From an uncultured Allomuricauda sp. (GTDB lineage Bacteria > Bacteroidota > Bacteroidia > Flavobacteriales > Flavobacteriaceae): 64,000 nucleotides of DNA. The position numbers and the translations under genes are program-made. The notes under the pieces were generated by a model that saw only the letters and a list, made by a program, of their open reading frames with translations, had not been told where the DNA came from and did no database searches. Positions within the stretch are counted from its first letter, which is position 1, and each line of letters opens with the position of its first letter. Below, piece after piece: positions 36,474 to 45,111 of the stretch. The stretch lies in contig NZ_CANMUU010000001.1 of NCBI RefSeq assembly GCF_947501165.1, forward strand, positions 930,001-994,000, written 5' to 3'.

Positions 36474-36560
36474 GTCATTTCGAAATGAGATGCGAGGCAT
36501 CGATTGAGAAATCTCGTCCTCGTTCTAGTTGGGTTTACTGGATTTCTCAGTCACAAGTTC
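36474..36560. repeat. REPIN-like palindromic region after the MFS gene
   Basis: Starts GTCATTTCGA and contains the inverted pair GAGAAATC (36506-36513) / GATTTCTC (36541-36548), followed by TTCGAAAGGA as the presumptive right end. A divergent member of the element family. No gene fits this 114-base gap. Confidence 0.55.
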
Positions 36561-36581
36561 CTTCGAAAGGACCCAAGAAAA

Positions 36582-37352
36582 TCAAGATTCGTACTTTTCC
36601 AAAGTCAATTTCTCCCCATCAAAAACAGCATAGGTAAAATAGCTTATCCAATCCCCTAGATTCGTATATCTGGAATCATCATTTAGTTGGATTTCCAAAG
36701 GAAGGTGTCGGTGCCCGAAGATGAAATGATCATAGTGCTGTTGTTCCAGTTTTCGTTTGGCATATTGAACCAACCATTCCTTATCTTCTCCCAAAAACTT
36801 CGCATCAGCTTCACCAGAAATAATTTTGTTGTTTATGGATAAGTGTTGCGCCAAACGAACGCCCAAATCCGGATGTAGCCATCTAAAGAACCACTGCGCC
36901 ACTGGATTGGTAAAGACTTTTTTCATGCGTTTAAAGCCTTTATCGTCTGGACCTAGACCGTCACCATGTCCAATGAAAAAAGAAGTGGTTTCGTTAACCA
37001 AATATTGTTGAGGTTTGTGAAACACAGGAATGTTTAATTCCTCTTCGAAATAGCCATTCATCCAAAGGTCATGGTTGCCCACAAAATAGAAAATAGGGAT
37101 TCCAGAATCAGTAAGCTCCGCTAACTTCCCTAAAGTTCGTGTAAAGCCTTTGGGCACAACTGTTTTATATTCGAACCAAAAATCAAAGAGATCACCTAAA
37201 AGAAAAATTGCTCCGGCATCCTCTTTAATGGAATCCAACCAGGCAACAAACTTCTTCTCGCGGGGCAAGCTGTCCTTGGATGTAGGTGCTCCCAAGTGAT
37301 TGTCACTAGCAAAGTAGATTTTTTTACCCAAAGGAAGTTGAAGTTTCTTCAC
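36582..37352 (-). CDS. lpxH: UDP-2,3-diacylglucosamine diphosphatase (LpxH-like)
   Basis: A 256-residue calcineurin-type phosphoesterase. Metal-binding motifs in order: SDNH near residue 16 (D-x-H), GDLFDFWFEY (GD-x-x-D), GNHDLW, GHGDGLG and GHRHLPLE. The set and length match LpxH, which hydrolyses UDP-2,3-diacylglucosamine to lipid X in lipid A synthesis at the inner membrane. The start codon is GTG at 37352 (MKKLQLPLGKKI). It is the last gene of a minus-strand run that begins at 38692. Confidence 0.9.
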   Translation of the reverse strand: MKKLQLPLGKKIYFASDNHLGAPTSKDSLPREKKFVAWLDSIKEDAGAIFLLGDLFDFWFEYKTVVPKGFTRTLGKLAELTDSGIPIFYFVGNHDLWMNGYFEEELNIPVFHKPQQYLVNETTSFFIGHGDGLGPDDKGFKRMKKVFTNPVAQWFFRWLHPDLGVRLAQHLSINNKIISGEADAKFLGEDKEWLVQYAKRKLEQQHYDHFIFGHRHLPLEIQLNDDSRYTNLGDWISYFTYAVFDGEKLTLEKYES

Positions 37353-37374
37353 GGAATAAAGATAAGGCTATGCG

Positions 37375-37803
37375 TCAAAAGTAAATGTACCAAAGATAAC
37401 TTCCACCAATAATGAGAAGCGGGGATGCCACCATGGCCAATATAACCATACCACGATACAACCCCCAAAAGGATATGGTTTTTACGTTTTGCTTGTCTTT
37501 TGGACTGTAGATGATTTTTACTTTTTCACCAACGTCGTAAGCGGGGGGACTAGAGGATATTTTGCTAGTATAGCTGTGTGTATTTTTTTGACGGTCTTTG
37601 AATTCAAAAACCGGGGCATATGTTGTCCCGTCGCTACTAGAAGAACTCACAAGTCTTGTAACTATTGCTGTGGTTCGAATCCCTTTTTCCAAAAGCAATT
37701 CTGTTTTTTGATATTGGAGGTATGCCGAATACATTAAAAAACAGCCCAAAGCAAAAAAGAAAGTATATAACAGTATCCACATAGATGATTTGTTTTTGGA
37801 CAT
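37375..37803 (-). CDS. DUF3592 membrane protein
   Basis: A 142-residue protein with an N-terminal membrane helix (about 8-28), a beta-rich central domain with TTAIVTRLVSSSSSDG, YAPVFEFKDRQ and GEKVKIIYSPKDKQNVK, and a C-terminal helix (about 115-140). The order and the YSPKDP-like motif are those of DUF3592. Function unknown. It is 4 bases downstream of a 37-residue membrane protein gene and 22 bases upstream of lpxH, so all probably share a transcript. Confidence 0.85.
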   Translation of the reverse strand: MSKNKSSMWILLYTFFFALGCFLMYSAYLQYQKTELLLEKGIRTTAIVTRLVSSSSSDGTTYAPVFEFKDRQKNTHSYTSKISSSPPAYDVGEKVKIIYSPKDKQNVKTISFWGLYRGMVILAMVASPLLIIGGSYLWYIYF

Positions 37804-37807
37804 TAAT

Positions 37808-37921
37808 CTACCTTTTGAATCTTCTTCGATTTCGGATTCTGGTGACGAGATAGATCACAATGACCAAAAAAGCTACAATGGGAAAAACAATGTCGCTATT
37901 TAAAAAGGTAAGAATATCCAT
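37808..37921 (-). CDS. Small single-pass membrane protein (37 residues), undescribed
   Basis: ATG at 37921 to TAG at 37808: MDILTFLNSDIVFP followed by the hydrophobic stretch IVAFLVIVIYLVT and a strongly basic tail (RIRNRRRFKR), typical for a signal-anchor small protein with cytoplasmic C-terminus. It fits tightly between two genes: 3 bases after the upstream hydratase stop and 4 bases before the DUF3592 start. This packing and the clean topology support a real gene despite its size. Function unknown. Confidence 0.6.
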   Translation of the reverse strand: MDILTFLNSDIVFPIVAFLVIVIYLVTRIRNRRRFKR

Positions 37922-37924
37922 CGA

Positions 37925-38692
37925 TTATTTTTTGAATTTATCCAAAGTCTGTTTGGTCTCCGTAGAAAGGGAAAGCTTACCGGAAGCCGCTGCTCTTTCC
38001 AAGAGAAGCTCATCCCAATGTTCGGTACCTTCCCAAAGTATACTCTTCATTTCTGCCAAAGCTTCTGGGTTAAAGGATGCCAATTTAGAGAGATGTATAT
38101 CCAACTCTTTGTCCATTTCGGCAATAGAATCAAAAACCTTGGAGAACAATCCTTTTTCTTTAGCCCAATAAGCGTTTTTCCATTCTGTGGGATTTAAGGA
38201 AAGCTCGGCTAGACCGGATTTGTTTATTTTTCTTTCCACCGCTGGGGCAATTACAAAGGGACCAATTCCTATAGAAAGCTCTGATAGTTTGATTGAAGCT
38301 GCCTCTGTTGCATATACATAATCACAGGCCGAAGCTAAACCAACCCCTCCACCAACTGTTTTTCCTTGGATTCGGCCTATTATAATTTTTCCGCAGCTTC
38401 GCATGGCATTGATTACATTGGCAAAACCGCCAAAAAATGCTTTTCCTTCATCCAAATTGGAAATAGCGACCAATTCATCAAAGGAGGCACCTGCACAAAA
38501 AGCACGCTCTCCTTCTGATTTCAATACAATTACAGAAACGTCATTGTTCTTTCCTAAGGCAAGCAGCTCTGAGGTAAGACGCTTAAGCAGTTCAGAAGTA
38601 AAAGAATTACTCGCAGGATGACCAAATTCAACAGTCGCCACTCTATTTTGAATTGAAGTATACAAGCTTCCGTTGGTTCTATCTGTAGGCAT
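37925..38692 (-). CDS. Enoyl-CoA hydratase/isomerase family protein
   Basis: A 255-residue crotonase-fold enzyme. The oxyanion-hole motifs are AFCAGASFDEL and GKTVGGGVGLA; LSELSIGIGPFVIAP resembles the methylglutaconyl-CoA hydratase group of leucine degradation, with a Glu in the expected region, but substrate cannot be fixed. It is the first gene of a run with the small membrane protein, DUF3592 and lpxH genes. The MATE gene upstream on the same strand ends 29 bases before it. Confidence 0.88.
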   Translation of the reverse strand: MPTDRTNGSLYTSIQNRVATVEFGHPASNSFTSELLKRLTSELLALGKNNDVSVIVLKSEGERAFCAGASFDELVAISNLDEGKAFFGGFANVINAMRSCGKIIIGRIQGKTVGGGVGLASACDYVYATEAASIKLSELSIGIGPFVIAPAVERKINKSGLAELSLNPTEWKNAYWAKEKGLFSKVFDSIAEMDKELDIHLSKLASFNPEALAEMKSILWEGTEHWDELLLERAAASGKLSLSTETKQTLDKFKK

Positions 38693-38720
38693 GTTTTGTT
38701 CTTGAAATTATGGAGCTAAA

Positions 38721-40055
38721 TTAAGGGTTTTGCACCAAGGGCTTGAATTTTCTCCTGAATTTCCACACCAAAGACAATCCTCGGATGAGCATCCAGACTA
38801 CAAAAGCAATCCATATGGCATAGAAGCCCCAGCCCAAGCTTTTACCTAGGTATAAAGTGGGAATAAAACCTAAGAAAGTGGCAGATAAGAGGATATTTCT
38901 AAGGTATTTCATCTCCCCAAGACCCTTAAAAAGACCATCATAAACAAAGGCCAAAGTATTCATGGGCAATCCAAGAATCATAATAAAGAAAATACTATAA
39001 AAGGTTTCCAAGACTGCAGTTTCGTTTGAAAACAATCTTCCAATGGGGTAGTAAAAAATAAAACCCGCAATCATAATAATTACACTAACCACCATTCCAT
39101 ATTGGATGATTTTTTTGGCCAGTTTCCATAGACCATTGTAATCCTTAGCCCCCAATAGTTTCCCCCCCATACTGTTTCCGGCTGCACCATAGCCATCAAT
39201 AAAAAAAGCAGCAAACAACCAAAGGTTGATGGCTATGGTATGGGCGCCAATATATTTATCACCCAAGGCTGTAGCTTCCCTTACCGCAATGATAAGGGCT
39301 GCATTTAAAGCCAATGCCCTTACGAATAGATTAAGACTCATAATGACCAAACGCTTTATCTCCTTGTTTAAAGGAAACGTTAAGCGCAATCGGATACTGG
39401 TTTTCTTCAGCAGTAATACAAAAACGGATATGGCCATAACGGCTTGTGAAATAAGGCTGGCCCAAGCGGCACCTTCAAGATACATGGCAGGCACCCATCC
39501 TTCAATTCCATAAACGAGGATAAAATCTAGAACAACATTTAAGACAGCACCGATAAGAGCAATTATCATGGGGTAATAGGTGTTTTGCAATCCCCTGAAA
39601 ATTCCAAAAATCGCAAAAGTAAACAAGGTCAAAGGAAATCCCCAAACCCGAATGGCATAGTAGGAAACACAGAGTTCCAGTATTTTCCCTTTGGCTTCAA
39701 ACAAGCTGAAAATATTTTCAATAAAGAAGATGGTGGAAAGCAAAATAACCACGCTCAATGAGACATTGAAAAAAATGGCCTGGGCTGGAAGGTTTTCCAC
39801 TTCTTTCAGTTTTCCTGCTCCCAAATATTGGGAAATTATAGCTGAAATAGAACTTCGCGTTTGTCCTAAAACCCAAATAAGCATGGACAAAAAAGACCCT
39901 ACAATTCCAGCTGCAGCCAAAGATTCCAGTCCATTAACAGGAATATTGCCCACAATGGCGGTATCCGTAATGGACAACAAAGGTTCTGCGATACCAGAGA
40001 TTGTTGCCGGTACGGCCAGCTGATTGATGGATTTAAAATTGATTTGAGTCTTCAA
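38721..40055 (-). CDS. MATE-family efflux transporter
   Basis: A 444-residue multidrug and toxin extrusion protein with about 12 membrane helices in two similar halves; ISGIAEPLLSITDTAIVGN at the start is the family signature. It uses a sodium or proton gradient to export cations. The start is TTG at 40055 giving MKTQINFKSIN, since no ATG is available in the 12-base space to the upstream GNAT stop. Probably cotranscribed with the GNAT gene. Confidence 0.9.
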   Translation of the reverse strand: MKTQINFKSINQLAVPATISGIAEPLLSITDTAIVGNIPVNGLESLAAAGIVGSFLSMLIWVLGQTRSSISAIISQYLGAGKLKEVENLPAQAIFFNVSLSVVILLSTIFFIENIFSLFEAKGKILELCVSYYAIRVWGFPLTLFTFAIFGIFRGLQNTYYPMIIALIGAVLNVVLDFILVYGIEGWVPAMYLEGAAWASLISQAVMAISVFVLLLKKTSIRLRLTFPLNKEIKRLVIMSLNLFVRALALNAALIIAVREATALGDKYIGAHTIAINLWLFAAFFIDGYGAAGNSMGGKLLGAKDYNGLWKLAKKIIQYGMVVSVIIMIAGFIFYYPIGRLFSNETAVLETFYSIFFIMILGLPMNTLAFVYDGLFKGLGEMKYLRNILLSATFLGFIPTLYLGKSLGWGFYAIWIAFVVWMLIRGLSLVWKFRRKFKPLVQNP

Positions 40056-40067
40056 TACGTATACAGA

Positions 40068-40568
40068 TTACAAAACGAGTTCGTAGCAATGAAATGGGTG
40101 TTCGCTTTGTTTCGGAAAGAAAATATCCCCTAGTTTTTGATAACCACGCTGTTCATAAAAGTGCTGATTACGCTTGTTTTGTGAGAAGGTATCCAGCCGG
40201 ACAGAAGCGAATCCATTTGTTCTGGAGAAATCCTCAGCAAAATCCATCATGGTTTGGGCAAATCCTTTTCCCTGAAATTCTGGATGAATACAGACCCTGT
40301 GGATATAGGTATTGTTTCCATTGGGAGTCAGCCATTTTATAGGAATATATTCTTCATCCATATGGGTGGATATGACAATGGCTCCAACAACTTGACCGTT
40401 GTATTCATTTACATAGAGTTCATTTCTATTGAGATCATTAAGAAATGCTTGTTCTGTAGGATAGTGTTCGTTCCATTGGTGAATTCCGTTGCCCACCATT
40501 TTTAGGGCACAAGCTCTGGTAACCTGTAGAATGTCCTTAATTTCAGGTAACTTTGCGTGTCGTATCAT
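40068..40568 (-). CDS. GNAT-family N-acetyltransferase
   Basis: A 166-residue acetyltransferase fold protein. The acetyl-CoA-binding motif is HRVCIHPEFQGKGFAQTMMDFAEDF (pattern R/Q-x-x-G-x-G/A), and the C-terminal RGYQKLGDIFFP is the usual end of the domain. Acceptor unknown. Upstream of the MATE gene by 12 bases. Confidence 0.87.
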   Translation of the reverse strand: MIRHAKLPEIKDILQVTRACALKMVGNGIHQWNEHYPTEQAFLNDLNRNELYVNEYNGQVVGAIVISTHMDEEYIPIKWLTPNGNNTYIHRVCIHPEFQGKGFAQTMMDFAEDFSRTNGFASVRLDTFSQNKRNQHFYEQRGYQKLGDIFFPKQSEHPFHCYELVL

Positions 40569-40621
40569 TGATTCAGTTCAATTAAGTTGTAAATTTAAGG
40601 TATAATCACAACCACCAAACA

Positions 40622-41419
40622 ATGAATAATATACTGGTACCCATAGGAACTTCTCCTAATGCTTCCAACACATTGCAATATGCAATTGATTTTGCGGCCA
40701 ATTTTGGCGCTCAGGTTTTTGTTATGGATGTCTTTTCAGTATCCTCTGCCTCGGGAAGTCTTGCAAACATAGAAGAGAAGGTTGCAAAGAGCAGCAAGGA
40801 ACATATTAAGGAGATTATTGCTAGTGTCAATACGAACAATGTTGAGATTAAAATTGCCACCTATAATGGGGATATAATTGATGGTCTTAACGATATCAAC
40901 AAAGAACTGGGGATTGATTTAATCATTATCGCCCCACGAAGTAATGATATCAAAGAGGAACTCTATTTGGGCCATACCTCTGGGCGGATTGTTAAACAAA
41001 CCAACATTCCAACCCTAATTGTTCCCAAGGGGACGGAGTTCAAGCCCATTCAAAATATTATGACTGCATTTGGTTCGGGTATCTTGAAACGTAACCGTGT
41101 CTTGAACCCATTGATTTCGATAAAAGATAAATTTAGATCGGAAGTTAACTTGCTATTGGTTAAAAGACCTGGGTATTCAGAAGATGATCTTCAGGTTAAC
41201 ACGGCTCTTTTGGATTTGAGCAAGCAGCTTATCATGACTGAGAATGGAAATACATATTTGGGAGTTCTGGAGTATTACCAAAACCAGCAACCTGATTTGA
41301 TATGTGTTTTTAGAAGAAAAAGAGGATTTTTCAAAAAATTATGGGAAAAGAACACCATTCCCAAATCTGAATTTTTTGTACCCATACCGGTATTGGTATT
41401 AAGCGTTAAAAAGGATTAA
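40622..41419 (+). CDS. Universal stress protein, two-domain
   Basis: A 265-residue protein with a complete UspA-type domain in the first 140 residues (NILVPIGTSPNASNTLQYAIDFAA, then HTSGRIVKQTNIPTLIVPKG, a variant of the G-x2-G-x9-G-[ST] ATP-binding loop) and a second, degenerate domain to the end. USPs of this size are common in Bacteroidota. Likely nucleotide-linked stress role. Followed by a tRNA gene. Confidence 0.85.
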   Translation: MNNILVPIGTSPNASNTLQYAIDFAANFGAQVFVMDVFSVSSASGSLANIEEKVAKSSKEHIKEIIASVNTNNVEIKIATYNGDIIDGLNDINKELGIDLIIIAPRSNDIKEELYLGHTSGRIVKQTNIPTLIVPKGTEFKPIQNIMTAFGSGILKRNRVLNPLISIKDKFRSEVNLLLVKRPGYSEDDLQVNTALLDLSKQLIMTENGNTYLGVLEYYQNQQPDLICVFRRKRGFFKKLWEKNTIPKSEFFVPIPVLVLSVKKD

Positions 41420-41433
41420 GGCTTGCAGCTATA

Positions 41434-41465
41434 TTTTGAAACTTTGTCAAAATGTGTTTCCTTTG
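41434..41465 (+). promoter_or_regulatory. Promoter of tRNA-Ala
   Basis: TTTTG (41434-41438), 19 bases, TTCCTTTG (41458-41465): one mismatch from the Bacteroidota TTTG-N19-TAnnTTTG consensus. The predicted start is near 41472, just before the tRNA. Confidence 0.6.
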
Positions 41466-41474
41466 CGCTCGCTT

Positions 41475-41548
41475 GGGGGATTAGCTCAGTTGGCTAGAGC
41501 GCTTGCCTGGCAGGCAAGAGGCCACCGGTTCGAATCCGGTATTCTCCA
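41475..41548 (+). tRNA. tRNA-Ala (anticodon GGC)
   Basis: Complete cloverleaf: acceptor GGGGGAT / ATTCTCC, D-arm GCTC...GAGC, anticodon stem CTTGC / GCAAG with loop CTGGCAG (anticodon GGC, 41509-41511, for codon GCC), variable loop AGGCC, T-arm ACCGG TTCGAAT CCGGT, discriminator A. The acceptor stem has the G3-U70 wobble pair that identifies alanine tRNAs. No encoded CCA end. Confidence 0.97.
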
Positions 41549-41550
41549 CT

Positions 41551-41580
41551 AAACCACCTTAGCTTAAGGGTGGTTTTTTT
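41551..41580 (+). terminator. Terminator after tRNA-Ala
   Basis: AAACCACCTTA-GCT-TAAGGGTGGTTT followed by a T-run, directly 3' of the tRNA. Confidence 0.9.
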
Positions 41581-41601
41581 GTTTACTTCTAATTTTTGAA
41601 T

Positions 41602-42312
41602 ATGGATTTAAAGGGAAAGGTAGCTTATATTACAGGGGGATCAAAAGGAATAGGATTGGGTGTTGCCAAGGCTTTGCTTGATCAAGGCATGAAGGTGGCC
41701 ATAAGTGGTAGGAACCCGAGTAGCCTCTCCACAGCAATAGAAACTTTGGGAAATTCTGATAATGTCCTAGCAGTAACTTCAGATGTATCCGTTTTTGAAG
41801 ATGAAGTAAAAGCGGTAAAGGATATTATTGAGAAGTGGGGTAAGCTTGATGTGGTCTTGGCAAATGCCGGAGTGGGTCATTTTGCGCCTATTTATGAGAT
41901 GGAATTAGACAAGTGGAATCAAATGATAAATACCAATCTTAATGGAGTGTTTCATACACTAAAAGCTTCGTTTGAATCGCTTAGGGCTTCAGAAGGTTAC
42001 TATATTACGTTGGCCAGCTTGGCTGGAACCAATTTTTTTCCTCAAGGTGCTGGGTATAATGCAACGAAGTTTGGAGTGGTTGGGTTTACTCAGGCGGCTA
42101 TGTTGGATTTGAGAAAGTATAATATAAAGGTAAGTACAATAATGCCGGGTTCAGTTGCTACGTATTTCAACAACAATGAACCTTCAGAAAAAGATGCCTG
42201 GAAAATCCAATCTGAAGATATTGGGCAAATAGTTATTGATTTGCTTAAAATGCACCCAAGAACACTGCCAAGTAAGATTGAGGTTAGGCCAACCAGACCT
42301 GATTTGAAATAA
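41602..42312 (+). CDS. SDR-family oxidoreductase
   Basis: A 236-residue short-chain dehydrogenase from the ATG at 41602 (MDLKGKVAYITGG). Motifs: cofactor-binding TGGSKGIGLG, LANAGVGH, active-site Ser in YITLASLAG and the YNATKFG Tyr-Lys pair. The Rossmann ending does not discriminate NAD from NADP securely. Substrate unknown. Stop is 6 bases from the convergent AddB-like gene. Confidence 0.92.
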   Translation: MDLKGKVAYITGGSKGIGLGVAKALLDQGMKVAISGRNPSSLSTAIETLGNSDNVLAVTSDVSVFEDEVKAVKDIIEKWGKLDVVLANAGVGHFAPIYEMELDKWNQMINTNLNGVFHTLKASFESLRASEGYYITLASLAGTNFFPQGAGYNATKFGVVGFTQAAMLDLRKYNIKVSTIMPGSVATYFNNNEPSEKDAWKIQSEDIGQIVIDLLKMHPRTLPSKIEVRPTRPDLK

Positions 42313-42318
42313 TAACAA

Positions 42319-45045
42319 TTACTCCTTTTCTTCAAAAGGAATGTCAGGATTGAATATTTCCTGAACAAGAAGTTCTAATTGGTTGTGGAATGCATTCAGA
42401 ACGTTTTGATCTATTAACGGATTGTTATTGAATGAAAACTGGAGCAGTCCGTTCTTTACATTCTTTATGGCATAGATTCCTGCTGTAAGCGCACTGATTC
42501 CATTATTTTTATGGAGGAGATAGGCATAGCACAAAAGCTGAAATGCTTTGCTTTTTGCTTCATTTGAAATAAGTTCTTCCCATACTTTTATCTTAACATC
42601 TCTTGATTCTGTATTACCAGTTTTGTAGTCAATAACTCGTAACGTCCCATCAAATTCATCAATACGGTCAATAAACCCTTTTATTTTGATAGGATGAGAA
42701 ATTGTATTGAACTCTAAGGCAGCCTCAAATCGTTCTTCAAGGTGTAATAGTTTTATTTGATGGTTCTCTACCAATTTGGATTCCATTTTGATAAAGTTCT
42801 GGATATAGCGTTCTACAACATGGAATATCAATAAATACCTGCCCTTCGTTATATCTACCTCTGGTAAATGAATATTGAACGATTTCTTCATGGTGCGGGT
42901 TATATTGTTTTGAATGGAAGCAATGCTATTCGTATCCAAGATTGTTCCCAAATAAGGTTTGTACAACAAAAAAAGAACTTCGTGGATTATGGTGCCAAAG
43001 GTGTTGGCCGCAATGTTTTCTTTAACTTCAAGAGTGTCAGGAAGTTGTAGAACATGCTTTTTATAAAACTCAATAGGGTTTCTCACGTAATTGCTCAATG
43101 ACGTAGGAGAAAATCCTTTTTTACCCAAAGATTCCAAATCTGAAAGAAGTAAGGGCGTTTTTAGTATTTGCGCCTTGATTTGGGGTTCGATGCTAATTCT
43201 TGGAGCGGCTATCTTATGGGAAACATAGGATTTTAAATGATGGTCTGTCAGCAGTTGGGAAATCAATCTGCTTTTTTCACCTCCTTCCAGAACATCTGGT
43301 TCTGTATTGTAGATAATATGAATATTCTTTGCACGTTGAATCAACCGATAAAAGTGGTATGTATAAATAGCATCCTTTTCCTTATAGGTGGGAAGACCGT
43401 ATTCTCTTTTTACGTCAAAGGGAATAAAAGAATTATTGCTCTTTCCAGCTGGTAGTATTCCTTCATTCACAGAAGTGATGATTACTGTTTCAAAGTCTAA
43501 AGTCCGGCTTTCCAGAACCCCCATTACTTGTAAATCCCCAATGGGAGAACCTATAAAATCGATATTTTCCGTGTTGGTCAACTGTTTAAAGAAGTTATGC
43601 ACGGTTTTTACATTGTTGATGAAACCAATGGTTTCAATTTGTTTTTTCAACTGTTGAAATAGGTTGAAAAAGGTATACAGATACTGTAGTTCTAAGGCGT
43701 TTTTCTCTCTTTGGAAGAATTCTTTTAAACGGAGAGTGATAAAAATACAGTATTCAATTATAGCTTTTGGAGTTGAAGATTCATTGGGAAGTACATTGGA
43801 ATCAATATCATTTTGGGCTAAATAGGAAGATAAAACGCCTGACGGTATATAGGTTGTGTTATTGGTTTTTATGGAATGTATCAGATTATCCGCAAAATTT
43901 ACTTTACTGTGCCCACCAATTTTTTTAAAGTAGGGATTGCTCAATAAGTTTACTAGGTTTTTATGAAACCATCCTCTGTCGGTGCTTCCTTCGATCAATT
44001 CGAATACTGATGTAAAGAGAGCGTATAAAAGTGTATTTCTTAAAGACAAACCCATGGTAATATTTATGTTTTTAATATCTTCTGGAATTGCCTTGGTTAG
44101 AGGAAAAAGCATGGACTCGTCAGCGAGCACAACTGCTAAACTATCTAAAGATTCTGGATTAAAGGAAACCTTTCTTTGTAGAATATTGCCTATGTACTTC
44201 GTTTGTGATATGCTCTTGGGTGTTCCTGTAATTTCAATGTTCTTATGGGTTAAGAAGTTGTCATGGACACCTTTTGGTCGGTTTTTGGTGTAATAAGGCC
44301 ATTCATTGATATATCTTCTTATAAAGAGGCCCGCGTCATGTACAGGATCATCTAAAAGGTAAGAATCAATATCCCAATATATCTCACATTCAGTATGCTC
44401 AAGAAGATGTTGAATTATTTCTGATTCGGATGTGTTCAACGCATTGAAACCTAGAAAAATGATTGGGCTTTTAATGTTTTCTTTGGTGTATTGAGTAATA
44501 TTCTGCGCAGCTTTTCTATAAATAAGACCTTGATGCGCTATTTTTTTTGCAATCAACCTTGTATTGAAATCAATGTAAAGGGGTTCTATATTTTCCCAAA
44601 AGTCCAGATATTCTTTTACCAGTCTTGTTTTTTTGGATTGAAGTGACCAATGATCTAGCTCTTTGATAGATTTAAGATAGTTTAAGATATCATGTGCTGG
44701 TAAGAGATATCTATCGATTTCATTAAAGTCTTGTAACAAAGTCTCACCCCATTTTAGAAAGGTGTCAAAATCATCTGGATTTTCAACGGGTAAATTTTTG
44801 TAAGACTCATACAACAGCAATAGAAGCTCAACATTTGATGCTTTTTTCAATCCTGAGATTTCCTGGACAAAGTCTTCTATGGAAACAATCGAGGGAGTAA
44901 ATACGGTTTTTTTGAGAATCTTGCTTAAATGGTGTTTCAAAAAGACTCCAGAACGTTTACTGGGAAGGATGTAGGTATTCTGTTCAATGGAAGAACCGTT
45001 TTCGGCTAAATCTTGAAGAACAAATTCAATAAACGACTGGTGCAT
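42319..45045 (-). CDS. addB: AddB-like helicase-nuclease subunit (PD-(D/E)XK nuclease)
   Basis: A 908-residue protein from the ATG at 45045 (MHQSFIEFVLQ); the TTG two codons earlier is less likely. The N-terminal half is a degenerate UvrD-like region (SKRSGVFLKHHLSK). The C-terminal nuclease has TFGTIIHEVLF (His), GFIDRIDEFDGTLRVIDYKTGN (Asp and D-x-K) and QLLCYAYLL. With the AddA-like gene at 47804-50947 it should form the double-strand-break resection enzyme. The four Cys of the B. subtilis AddB iron-sulfur cluster are not evident. Confidence 0.85.
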   Translation of the reverse strand: MHQSFIEFVLQDLAENGSSIEQNTYILPSKRSGVFLKHHLSKILKKTVFTPSIVSIEDFVQEISGLKKASNVELLLLLYESYKNLPVENPDDFDTFLKWGETLLQDFNEIDRYLLPAHDILNYLKSIKELDHWSLQSKKTRLVKEYLDFWENIEPLYIDFNTRLIAKKIAHQGLIYRKAAQNITQYTKENIKSPIIFLGFNALNTSESEIIQHLLEHTECEIYWDIDSYLLDDPVHDAGLFIRRYINEWPYYTKNRPKGVHDNFLTHKNIEITGTPKSISQTKYIGNILQRKVSFNPESLDSLAVVLADESMLFPLTKAIPEDIKNINITMGLSLRNTLLYALFTSVFELIEGSTDRGWFHKNLVNLLSNPYFKKIGGHSKVNFADNLIHSIKTNNTTYIPSGVLSSYLAQNDIDSNVLPNESSTPKAIIEYCIFITLRLKEFFQREKNALELQYLYTFFNLFQQLKKQIETIGFINNVKTVHNFFKQLTNTENIDFIGSPIGDLQVMGVLESRTLDFETVIITSVNEGILPAGKSNNSFIPFDVKREYGLPTYKEKDAIYTYHFYRLIQRAKNIHIIYNTEPDVLEGGEKSRLISQLLTDHHLKSYVSHKIAAPRISIEPQIKAQILKTPLLLSDLESLGKKGFSPTSLSNYVRNPIEFYKKHVLQLPDTLEVKENIAANTFGTIIHEVLFLLYKPYLGTILDTNSIASIQNNITRTMKKSFNIHLPEVDITKGRYLLIFHVVERYIQNFIKMESKLVENHQIKLLHLEERFEAALEFNTISHPIKIKGFIDRIDEFDGTLRVIDYKTGNTESRDVKIKVWEELISNEAKSKAFQLLCYAYLLHKNNGISALTAGIYAIKNVKNGLLQFSFNNNPLIDQNVLNAFHNQLELLVQEIFNPDIPFEEKE

Positions 45046-45055
45046 GACCAAAAAT

Positions 45056-45085
45056 AAAAAAGGCCCTGCATGTGCAGGGCCTTTT
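45056..45085 (-). terminator. Terminator after the OmpA gene
   Basis: AAAAGGCCCTGCA-TG-TGCAGGGCCTTTT, a perfect strong hairpin with T-runs on both strands, between the OmpA stop and the AddB-like start. Confidence 0.92.
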
Positions 45086-45111
45086 CATAGAAAAATTAAT
45101 TTTCTTCTAAA

